From: DT-110 sp030148525
Lineage (GTDB): Bacteria > Bacteroidota > Bacteroidia > Chitinophagales > Saprospiraceae
NCBI GenBank assembly: GCA_965227445.1
Contig: OZ245751.1
Coordinates: 1,178,001-1,242,000, forward strand
Length of the DNA: 64,000 nucleotides
Reading direction: 5' to 3'
The notes under the pieces were generated by a model, which was given only the letters and a program-made list of their open reading frames with translations, had not been told where the DNA came from and searched no databases. Positions within the stretch are counted from its first letter, which is position 1. Each line of letters begins with the position of its first letter. Shown piece after piece: positions 53,981-61,140 of this stretch. The translations under genes and the position numbers were made by a program.

Positions 53981-54718
53981 TTACTTCCCGGCACAAACCG
54001 GCGGGGAATAGGTAGCGGCCACCCACCGTAAATAAGCATCGTGGATGTCCTGAAAGGAAGGTGGATCCTGGCCGGATTCCATCATCTTGGCGGTCTGCAG
54101 CCCCCATTCGTAACCCATGCGCGCTGCTGCCAGACGCATTTGTTTAGTCCCGTGGTGCTGGCAGGAGTTCACCAGAGAATCCCCACTGGCATATACACTT
54201 TCCAGGAATAAACCAATCCGTCGGGGCTGATCGGAATAGAAACGAGCGATGAAGTAGGCGGCCCATAGGTCGGCTTCCATCTCCTGGTCTCGCGGTCCCC
54301 GGTAATCGCCAACCCATCCACGCTTAAATTGCAGATGGTGAGCGTACTCGTGGGCAAGTAACCCTAATACTGCAATGGGGCCAAAATACCTTAGCTCATG
54401 GTGGTACAAATAGTATCCAAGAGCAATGTAGGCCCTGCCGTTAAGCGTAAAGGCATATGCATTGCGATGTGCAGGAGATACCTCCAGTACCATCACTAAA
54501 ACGATTTTGTCGAGACCGTAGAATACGGCCAGCCGGTCAGCAAATTGACGGGCGACGTGATCGTGGTAAATGGCCCCCAGGCTCTTTACGGGAGTTACGG
54601 GCCCTAAGATACTTTCGATAGCTTCTCGTTCCGGGTAGGGGAGAGGCTGGGTAGCCGCCTGATGAAACCACAATCCCATCAGGCATGTTAACAGGAAGGT
54701 TTTAGTACGTAAATACAT
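53981..54718 (-). CDS. Secreted HExxH metalloprotease-like protein
   Basis: 245 aa. The N-terminal signal peptide (FLLTCLMGLWFHQAATQ) predicts export. LLAHEYAHHLQF holds the zinc motif H123-E124-x2-H127, and QEMEADLWAAYF ~20 residues later gives the probable third ligand E148, the arrangement of gluzincin-type peptidases of the M48-like or neutral-zinc-peptidase kind. The middle segment (NAYAFTLNGRAYIALGYYL) is also typical. It is a single gene with its own terminator and does not seem linked to defence. Confidence 0.8.
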   Translation of the reverse strand: MYLRTKTFLLTCLMGLWFHQAATQPLPYPEREAIESILGPVTPVKSLGAIYHDHVARQFADRLAVFYGLDKIVLVMVLEVSPAHRNAYAFTLNGRAYIALGYYLYHHELRYFGPIAVLGLLAHEYAHHLQFKRGWVGDYRGPRDQEMEADLWAAYFIARFYSDQPRRIGLFLESVYASGDSLVNSCQHHGTKQMRLAAARMGYEWGLQTAKMMESGQDPPSFQDIHDAYLRWVAATYSPPVCAGK

Positions 54719-55166
54719 AATAATTAAGTTGCGACCAAAACTCTGTTGGCGAACCCAAATTATTTACGTATATTATACGCGACTTTTGATAGGGCTTCGC
54801 CTACAACGAGGTCTGATCAGTTTTAAAATAAAAGGCCGTATACATCATTGCCGTGATCGTATACGGCTTTTTCTTTGTTTGCTTGCGGAGTGCGTTTAGC
54901 ATGTATTGTATTTTTAACAGATATCGGGCAATTTCATTATACAATGTATTTATCGATGATGACATAAACCATGTGGTAAAAGAAACAACCAGCAGTATAT
55001 TTTTAAATTATTCCATGTCTTTTCAAAGATAAGATTCAGGTGTTTATATATTGATTTATTTTAAATACACCTAAGGTTAAGCCGGAATACAAAAAACTTT
55101 TTCATATTTATTCAGCAACAAGTATTCTGAATTAAAACCCGACAGTCCAATTGGCTCATGCTTTTT
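54719..55166. other. Intergenic stretch with one terminator-like hairpin
   Basis: No gene is supported in this 448-bp stretch. It contains the hairpin at 54835-54872 and otherwise AT-rich sequence in which the promoter of the metalloprotease gene (right of 54718) must lie. No tRNA or riboswitch pattern was recognised. Confidence 0.5.
54835..54872. terminator. Two-way terminator-like hairpin
   Basis: GCCGTATAC/GTATACGGC 9-bp perfect stem (54835-54867) with a 15-nt loop, followed on the + strand by TTTTTC and on the - strand by CTTTTATTTT. No + strand gene precedes it, so its most likely job is to end - strand transcription from the regulator gene at 55167. Confidence 0.55.
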
Positions 55167-56003
55167 TCACTGGGCTAAAATGCCCAACTCAGTATAAAAT
55201 CGAAACAATTTATCCGTAGTCAGCTTCAGAGAAGGGAAGCTACTTCGAGCTTTATAGAGTACGTGCCTGCAGTGACTCTTTACCGTTTCCCTATTAATAT
55301 CCAGCGTTTCTTCAAGCTTCTGTAGCGAAGTAGCCCTATTCTTCTCCCGGAGTACATCTAGTTCTCTTTGGGTAAATAAACCCTCATTTATAAAGCGATC
55401 AGTTAATTGTTGGCGAAAAATGATTAACTGGTCATCGATGGATGATGAAAAGCGATCGCTTGCAAGATGGAGCCGAATTTTGGGAATACCTCCGGTGTAG
55501 GCGATAGTCTTTTGGAACCAATTCAAATTGCTCACGAGCCTTCCTTCCGCGTCCAGTTCGTAGGGTTGGGAGGTGCGACTAACTATCCATGCTTTGTTTT
55601 CGTAATCTAGCATCGGAAATTCGACCTTATACAAATAAGCGTATCTGTCGAACCGAAAGTCGGAATGTTGGGAAACCTCATACAGGGAGAACGCATACTG
55701 ACAAATGATCCACCGGAAATCCGGGTGTATGGTCATAATGGATTTCGCAAGGCTAAAGGATTTGTCGGTATAACCCATGTGTTTAAAGAGCCCGGTTGAC
55801 CAGGTTATCTTTTGGGTCCGCACGTTGGTGATCCACCCAAAACAATCAGGCATAATACGGGCAAATTGCTCGAGCAACTCGGGCTGCTCGGAATAACTAC
55901 CGGCGGCAAATATCGGGGCATTTGTTTGTTTGAACCGCAGGCCGGTAAGGAAGCGGTGGATATGGCTCAGGCCATACAGCTGGAAGTCTTGCCATGAATT
56001 CAT
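55167..56003 (-). CDS. LuxR-type regulator with PAS-like N-terminal region
   Basis: 278 aa. The C-terminal ~65 residues form a LuxR/GerE helix-turn-helix: FTQRELDVLREKNRATSLQK then LEETLDINRETVKSHCRHV. The N-terminal part (CFGWITNVRTQKITWSTGLF, KHMGY) resembles a PAS domain as seen in many Bacteroidota LuxR proteins. No response-regulator receiver domain. It probably regulates nearby or distant genes; the 16-bp gap to the divergent gene at 56020 makes an overlapping promoter region likely, or means that one of the two starts is further downstream. Confidence 0.75.
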   Translation of the reverse strand: MNSWQDFQLYGLSHIHRFLTGLRFKQTNAPIFAAGSYSEQPELLEQFARIMPDCFGWITNVRTQKITWSTGLFKHMGYTDKSFSLAKSIMTIHPDFRWIICQYAFSLYEVSQHSDFRFDRYAYLYKVEFPMLDYENKAWIVSRTSQPYELDAEGRLVSNLNWFQKTIAYTGGIPKIRLHLASDRFSSSIDDQLIIFRQQLTDRFINEGLFTQRELDVLREKNRATSLQKLEETLDINRETVKSHCRHVLYKARSSFPSLKLTTDKLFRFYTELGILAQ

Positions 56004-56019
56004 AACAAAATGTATTTAA

Positions 56020-56385
56020 ATGAAAAAATGTAATAATTCTACAAGCGAAGGCAAGACCACAAGTCCAGCAATCGAGGATGAATTTTCTTTTTCAGATTAC
56101 AATTTGTTAGATGGAATGACCTCTGAGCTAACGAGGGAGGACATGGAAGTCCTACTCCGCCGACCCTTGAGTCAGCGGGAAGTATTCTTAATAAAGCAGG
56201 TTGGGTTTGTTGTTTGTCTTTTGTTTAGACCGGAGATAGATCCGATGATTCTGGAGCAGTTGTTAGCCCATAAAATACACAGGCAAGTTGAGGGGCTACT
56301 TTCTGATGAGCTTGCTGCCTTAGCGCTAACCGACTCCGAATTAGCTGTTATTCGTCTAATCGAGAGTAGCTACTCACATACATAA
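56020..56385 (+). CDS. Hypothetical protein, divergent from LuxR gene
   Basis: 121 aa, acidic, no signal peptide. A central segment (LSQREVFLIKQVGFVVCLLF) could be an amphipathic helix. No family recognised. Methionines at 33 and 42 offer shorter starts, which would leave more room for a promoter between the divergent genes. Low-information ORF, but composition looks coding. Confidence 0.45.
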   Translation: MKKCNNSTSEGKTTSPAIEDEFSFSDYNLLDGMTSELTREDMEVLLRRPLSQREVFLIKQVGFVVCLLFRPEIDPMILEQLLAHKIHRQVEGLLSDELAALALTDSELAVIRLIESSYSHT

Positions 56386-56491
56386 TATAGCTCTTTTTTA
56401 GAATAATTCCAAAGAAGTGTCCAGGAAATTCAATTACTTTAGTTAGTTTATTTTTAGTTTTTTTGATTGAAATTCCATTAAATCTATTGAA

Positions 56492-58060
56492 ATGGCTAGG
56501 GTTCGTCTGAGTAAGCGGTCTTTTGACGTATTGTATGGAGCAATTCAACGTAACTTTGAGAAAATTTGTAGTTCTATCGGAGCTGAAATCCCACCTGGAC
56601 GGGCACAGGATTATTTTGGTTTTGCGGCTGGCACCCAAAAGAAGCATGAAAAGGAATCTAAGAACAACGGTTCCTGGAAGCCCTCCTTACATAAGGTTTT
56701 CAAAAAACATCCAAAAGTAGCAGGGAAGTCAAAGACACCCAGTGCTAAATATCTCTATAACCTCGAGCGCCAATTTCAAAACCTGCAGAAGCCTTATGCC
56801 TCCGTGGAGGTTGATCTAGATATCATTGACCTGTACGCCCGTTTTTTATCACCTGCTCGCTACAAAGGAGTGGAGCGACAAATCATTGCTGAGGACTGGC
56901 CGAACCCGACACCAGCTGAAGATTACGCTGATTTCAAAGACTTTTTAGAAAAAACACTTGAGTATACGACGTTTGATCGCAAGGTACAGGGTGTTTTCCT
57001 TTCAGCGGAAGCTGAGGGGGTCTTACAAATTGATTTTTGCACCAAATACAAAGCCTACTATTTTTATTTCCCCGACAACAAAATTTTTGAATTTGACATA
57101 AAAATTGATTTCATAAATGCAAGTGGGGATACCTATCCAATGGAGTTAACTAATCTACACCGCCTATCCAACGAAGACGAGGATGGGCGTCTTTACAAGG
57201 GTTCTGCTAAGCAGCACAGTTCTTGTCTGTCTGCTACATTGGTTAACAAAGAACACGATTTCCCTCTATCGCTAATTGCCTATACATCTCACCATAATGC
57301 ATCCGATATGCCCATTTTACATGCTAGTTTGCAAGGTATATCCAGGAATGGTCATCCGACTGCTTCGGAAATCGTCATGCTTAAAAAATGGGAACGTGGT
57401 GAGGATATTACAGTGGAAGGCAATCTGGATTATTTGAAGTATTATCTCTTGATCCAGCGAAGATATTTCCGGGTACCTCCAAGAATTGTCACGAATCTAA
57501 AATTCCTCGAAGCCCGTCGAATTGAAGCAAGAGATATCCGGGATTTAGAAGGGCATTACCGCATCTGGACTGCGGTACATGATAATTATCAAGAAAAAGA
57601 AAATCAGCGCAGATATACGATTTTACAATCTCATTTCTGGATTGCAGCGAATGAAGGAGCGTATTTTACAACCAAACGCCCCAAGTCGGATCGCAATAAC
57701 CAACCCGTTATGATGAGCATTAGCCATCTCGAAGGTGGTAAGCTATGCCTGTCGACTCACCTCAATCAATCGACAAGTGTAATTAATTACGTTATAATGG
57801 ATTTACCTGATACCAGTTTTGAGCGTAATGGCAGGGGGGTGTATTGCACCATTACCTCCGATGGCCGGTTGCTTGCTGAGCCTTTTGTGTACCGACGTGA
57901 AACAGAACCTATATCTGTACAAATTTTGTCGGAAGATAGCTTGTTAGCCTTAACCCGTGGCGAATTGCAAGGGCTGTACCAAATGTTGCTCACGGAGTTG
58001 GTTCGCCAACGCAATTGGTTGGATGCATTCGTACAGGCTATGCCAGAGAGTAAGGAGTGA
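56492..58060 (+). CDS. Hypothetical protein, two-part
   Basis: 522 aa. The N-terminal ~95 residues are basic (RLSKRSFDVLYGAIQRNFEK, a GRAQDYFGFAAG segment and many Lys) and may bind nucleic acid. The rest is alpha/beta, with YRIWTAVHDNYQEKENQRRY and a HFWIAANEGAYF segment. I do not recognise the family; related proteins seem typical of Saprospiria-like genomes, but I cannot confirm that without a search. It is a single gene, well separated from the istA remnant downstream. Confidence 0.6.
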   Translation: MARVRLSKRSFDVLYGAIQRNFEKICSSIGAEIPPGRAQDYFGFAAGTQKKHEKESKNNGSWKPSLHKVFKKHPKVAGKSKTPSAKYLYNLERQFQNLQKPYASVEVDLDIIDLYARFLSPARYKGVERQIIAEDWPNPTPAEDYADFKDFLEKTLEYTTFDRKVQGVFLSAEAEGVLQIDFCTKYKAYYFYFPDNKIFEFDIKIDFINASGDTYPMELTNLHRLSNEDEDGRLYKGSAKQHSSCLSATLVNKEHDFPLSLIAYTSHHNASDMPILHASLQGISRNGHPTASEIVMLKKWERGEDITVEGNLDYLKYYLLIQRRYFRVPPRIVTNLKFLEARRIEARDIRDLEGHYRIWTAVHDNYQEKENQRRYTILQSHFWIAANEGAYFTTKRPKSDRNNQPVMMSISHLEGGKLCLSTHLNQSTSVINYVIMDLPDTSFERNGRGVYCTITSDGRLLAEPFVYRRETEPISVQILSEDSLLALTRGELQGLYQMLLTELVRQRNWLDAFVQAMPESKE

Positions 58061-58120
58061 ATCGGGCTGCTTAAATTCTTGCCGCAAGAATACCAGGTTG
58101 CAACCAGTAAGCTTATTGGT

Positions 58121-58553
58121 TTAATATGGACGATGGCTGTAAACGTTAGGTGACGTTTTTTTGCACAGCTTGTCTTTTGAAGTGAAGGCTAGGGGGTAAT
58201 TCAAGTGAGTAATGTAACCGTACCCATTTGAATATTCCCGGCGGTACTCCTGCCACAAAAGCTGGCGGGTTATGCCCACACGTTTTAGCTCCTGAAAAAA
58301 GTAGGCCGTGCGGGACCTAAAACCTTCCTGCCGACTAGGTGCAGCATCGGTAGTGAAATGGGTGAACAGCACATTAAAAGCGGACTCGTGCAGGGCAAGC
58401 ACTCGGGTAAGATCGTGGTGATGGGCCTGTGCCCGTCGTACGTACCATATTCTTGGATACACGTAATTGACGAGCGTTCTGCTTGATTGACTCACAGACT
58501 GCATAGGTCTGTAATATGGCTTTGATCCGATCCATACGTTTGCATTTTTCCAT
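58121..58553 (-). pseudogene. istA: IS21-family istA transposase remnant, frameshifted and truncated
   Basis: On the - strand MDRIKAILQTYAVCESIKQN and the following RQLRVSKNMV form the N-terminal helix-turn-helix of an IstA transposase. The reading frame is lost near 58443 and the IstA sequence continues in another frame as YVRRAQAHHHDLTRVLALHE and then ELKRVGITRQLLWQEYRREY with SNGYGY, the characteristic IstA segment. Everything after about 58121 (the DDE catalytic domain) and istB are missing. It is the only insertion-sequence gene remnant seen in the window. Confidence 0.75.
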
Positions 58554-58654
58554 CGGCCATTTTAGGACCAAAGATGCCTGTTTACCGTATGAATCCACTT
58601 GGGCTCCGGAAGGGGGCAAACACTCCGGAATAGGGGGATGGACCGAAATATGCA

Positions 58655-58682
58655 GTTCGGCGTGGGCTAGCCCACGCCGAAC
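58655..58682. repeat. 28-bp perfect palindrome
   Basis: The half-site GTTCGGCGTGGGCT is followed directly by its exact reverse complement, with no loop. It lies 64 bp beyond the end of the CsgG-like gene and ~100 bp upstream of the istA remnant. There is no T-run, so it does not look like a usual terminator. Confidence 0.85.
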
Positions 58683-58746
58683 CGCGGTACAATAATAAAT
58701 TGGGCTTTTATTTTTTCTCAATAAGATGTTGATCTTAAATTTCGCA

Positions 58747-60261
58747 CTACAGAGCTACCAAATCAATTTTTGATGCATCCAGGCCTACAATCTCGATGGC
58801 GTAACCGAGATCTTCCTCATAGAGGTATTCTGCAAGGTGATCGATTGAACATTCGATGGAAACTTCGACCCGCGCTATTTTGCCAGACAATGACTTCTCT
58901 ACAAGTTTGACCTGGTCGTAAGTCTGAAGCGCTTTGGACAACTTACTAAGTTTTCCAAAATCTGCGTTGGCTAGCGTTATCTCAATAGTCTTTCCCTGAT
59001 TACCGGAATTGGAAAATGTCTTAGAACACAGGTTAGTTACAAAATACTGTACCAAGTCGCTTCCTGCATTTCGCAGCGCATCTTTACCGGCAACGAATTC
59101 GGCAATATCAACTCCGGTAGCATGTGTACCGTGGGCAGTGAGGATTTTCCCCGTTGCGGTCTCAATAGCACGCGCCTCTACCCGGGCCCGACAGACTTGT
59201 CGGCCGTTTTGTGAACTGGCAAATTCACTAAATGCTTCACCTACAATAATTATGTCAGCAGCAAATTCTCTACCTAATCGGGCAGCAGCGGAGGGGTCAG
59301 TTAGTGCCGCCTGTACCTTTTCCTGGTCTCGGATGATGGCAATTTGTTGTGGATCAACTACATCAAACCCTAAATCAATCAGTTGGCGGATTATTTCCGT
59401 TTCACCGGCAGGATCCGGAACCGGGCGCGACAAATGCTCTTCTGGGATGACTACCATAAAGGAAGGCTTATCGGGCATAGCAGTAAGGCTGCATGAAGAA
59501 GGTATAATATATGAAGTGCCAGAAGCAGAAGGTGCATTCACCTCTCCAATCTGTTCTTTTTGCCGGACAATTAATTCTGCAACATCAATTAATGCCTCTT
59601 CGATGGCTTGTGGCAATGCTTTGCTTTTGAACAGACCACCTCCAACCGGAACCCCCAATATACTACCACCAGCAGCGACACCAACTTTTGTAACCGTTTT
59701 GTCAATTGATTTTGAAACGAGGACTTCCCCGGTAGTGCTATTGACAATCCGGATAATCATACTAATGCGGCCATCCCACTTGGCCATGCCTCCTCCTACT
59801 TTCTTACCCAAAATTTTAACGGCACCTCCAATTATACCCGCATTCTCAAGCTCTTTTACTTCGGTAAGGGTGCCCATAACTAATAGCTGTGCACCGGACA
59901 TTTGTCCAATAGAAGCTGCTGAGTTTGGGTTTACAGCACCATAAAGCCCAAGGTTTTGTTCCTGCATCAGGTCATTCATGCGTTGGCGCTCTACTACCCG
60001 AAAGCATTGGGTTTCTACCAGGGCGTTGGTTAAGGCATCAACCATACCATCTGCCAGAGATTGATATCGGTAATTATTCCAATAGTTATCAGATACTTTG
60101 TTTTCAAAACTCATCACACCGATCAAAGGGCGGGAAGTACGCTCAGAACCAGCACAGTATCCATTGATCCGCTCAAATGTTGTTCCATTCCGTCCAACCT
60201 GAGCGTTCACCATCAGAGGGAGTACATGTAATGCGAGAACGAAAATCAATAACTGTTTCAT
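58747..60261 (-). CDS. CsgG-like (curli assembly/FlgT-type) secreted protein
   Basis: 504 aa from the ATG at 60261 (MKQLLIFVLALHVLPLMVNA signal peptide); the frame is open to 60303 but this would hide the signal peptide. RPLIGVMSFENKVSD, LADGMVDALTNALVETQCFR and VVERQRMNDLMQEQNLG with GTLTEVKE are the CsgG-fold signature. A second, related domain in the C-terminal half (FMVVIPEEHLSRPVPDPAGE, EFAADIIIVGEAFSEFAS) looks like a FlgT-M/CsgG-like repeat. It is a periplasmic or outer membrane-facing protein of unclear partner. No lipobox Cys. Not linked to defence. Confidence 0.8.
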   Translation of the reverse strand: MKQLLIFVLALHVLPLMVNAQVGRNGTTFERINGYCAGSERTSRPLIGVMSFENKVSDNYWNNYRYQSLADGMVDALTNALVETQCFRVVERQRMNDLMQEQNLGLYGAVNPNSAASIGQMSGAQLLVMGTLTEVKELENAGIIGGAVKILGKKVGGGMAKWDGRISMIIRIVNSTTGEVLVSKSIDKTVTKVGVAAGGSILGVPVGGGLFKSKALPQAIEEALIDVAELIVRQKEQIGEVNAPSASGTSYIIPSSCSLTAMPDKPSFMVVIPEEHLSRPVPDPAGETEIIRQLIDLGFDVVDPQQIAIIRDQEKVQAALTDPSAAARLGREFAADIIIVGEAFSEFASSQNGRQVCRARVEARAIETATGKILTAHGTHATGVDIAEFVAGKDALRNAGSDLVQYFVTNLCSKTFSNSGNQGKTIEITLANADFGKLSKLSKALQTYDQVKLVEKSLSGKIARVEVSIECSIDHLAEYLYEEDLGYAIEIVGLDASKIDLVAL

Positions 60262-60506
60262 GACTATATCTATTAATGATTTGATAATTGCATTCCAGCC
60301 CAATAAGAAGCAAATTCGTTCTTATTGGTGTGCTTAATATTGTCTTGGTTAGTTGCTTTTGCAGGTCTTTTCTGCTTCTATATGGCAGATATCAGGGAAG
60401 GGTTATCACTTTGCCAAAAAAATCGAGGAAAGAGAGCAGTTGATTGTTTTTAATCCTTTGACTTCAGTGGGTGTCTTTTAGGGCTGTTTTGCTACACCTG
60501 GTTTTA

Positions 60507-60767
60507 GAGCGTGTTTGGGATTTATCCTTTGGACTGCAAATGTCTATTATACCGACAACGAAGTGGTTTGGGAATCCAATCCACTTCGAGTCGAGTATAT
60601 ACTCGCGTGAAAAGGTTGGGCAAAGCCCAATCCTTTTCGGAAGCGGTATATTTGAACCTCACTGCAGCCTTTTTTCGCCCCGTAGCCATGCTACGAAGCT
60701 CAAAAAAGGCTTTGTGAGAACCAAATTCTAGACATTTCGCCATCAAAAACAAATCACAAACACGCTC
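60507..60767. mobile_element. MITE-like element with terminal inverted repeats and TTA target duplication
   Basis: The left end GAGCGTGTTTGGGATTT (60507-60523) and the right end AAATCACAAACACGCTC (60751-60767) are inverted copies with one mismatch. TTA flanks both ends (60504-60506 and 60768-60770), as expected for a 3-bp target duplication. The 261-bp interior has no transposase and carries a member of the ATACCGACAACGAAGTGG repeat family plus a palindrome (CGAGTATATACTCG). Short terminal repeats starting GAG with 3-bp TNA duplications are typical of the IS1031/ISL2 branch of IS5, so such a transposase may have moved it (inference). Confidence 0.75.
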
Positions 60768-60773
60768 TTAGAT

Positions 60774-60850
60774 TTTGCCAAAACCTGTCGGGCGAGCATA
60801 TGCTCGACTCGATAGATTGTAGGAACTAAATCCCATCGTTGTCGGTATGT
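60774..60850 (-). repeat. Dispersed repeat, inverted relative to the copy inside the MITE
   Basis: Read on the - strand, this begins CATACCGACAACGATGGGAT, continues through CGAGTCGAGCATATGCTCG and ends near CAGGTTTTGGCA. The copy inside the MITE (from 60548) reads TATACCGACAACGAAGTGG ... CGAGTCGAGTATATACTCG ... AGGTTGGGCA. The two align along ~75 bp, with the palindrome centre conserved in form but not in bases (CATATG versus TATATA). Confidence 0.6.
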
Positions 60851-61140
60851 TTTTCGTTACCTAAACCTCCATTCAGTGCTGTAGAAACCAGATTTGATAA
60901 CAGAACATAAAAGAGCCCTATGCCAATTTCACCAAGCCTTTTATATTTGAGAAATAACCATGCGACCCCGCTATAGATTCATGCCCATCGATAGTGATAA
61001 GTCGCCATTTTTATAAACCCTAACGTACAATACATTGCCCAAACTGTAGCTTTCTCCGAAAATTGAACAACTTAAAAGTTGAAAAATCAATCCTCATTTT
61101 TCAAGGAGTGAAAATGTAACTTTACCAAAAAACAACCTAA

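Larger units (their letters stand above)
60304..61140. other. Gene-poor stretch with MITE-like element and dispersed repeats
   Basis: No gene is supported in this 837-bp stretch. It holds the 261-bp MITE-like element at 60507-60767, an inverted copy of the ATACCGACAACGA repeat family at about 60774-60850, and the upstream region of the DUF262 gene (60900-61140). Confidence 0.6.

Noticed and set aside
59009..59944. 311-aa + strand frame opposite the CsgG-like gene
   Set aside because: Low-complexity, Ser/Pro/Ala-rich translation without motif; the - strand frame has signal peptide and CsgG signature.
60471..60752. Three overlapping small frames inside the MITE
   Set aside because: They are within a non-autonomous element and its palindromes; no transposase motif.
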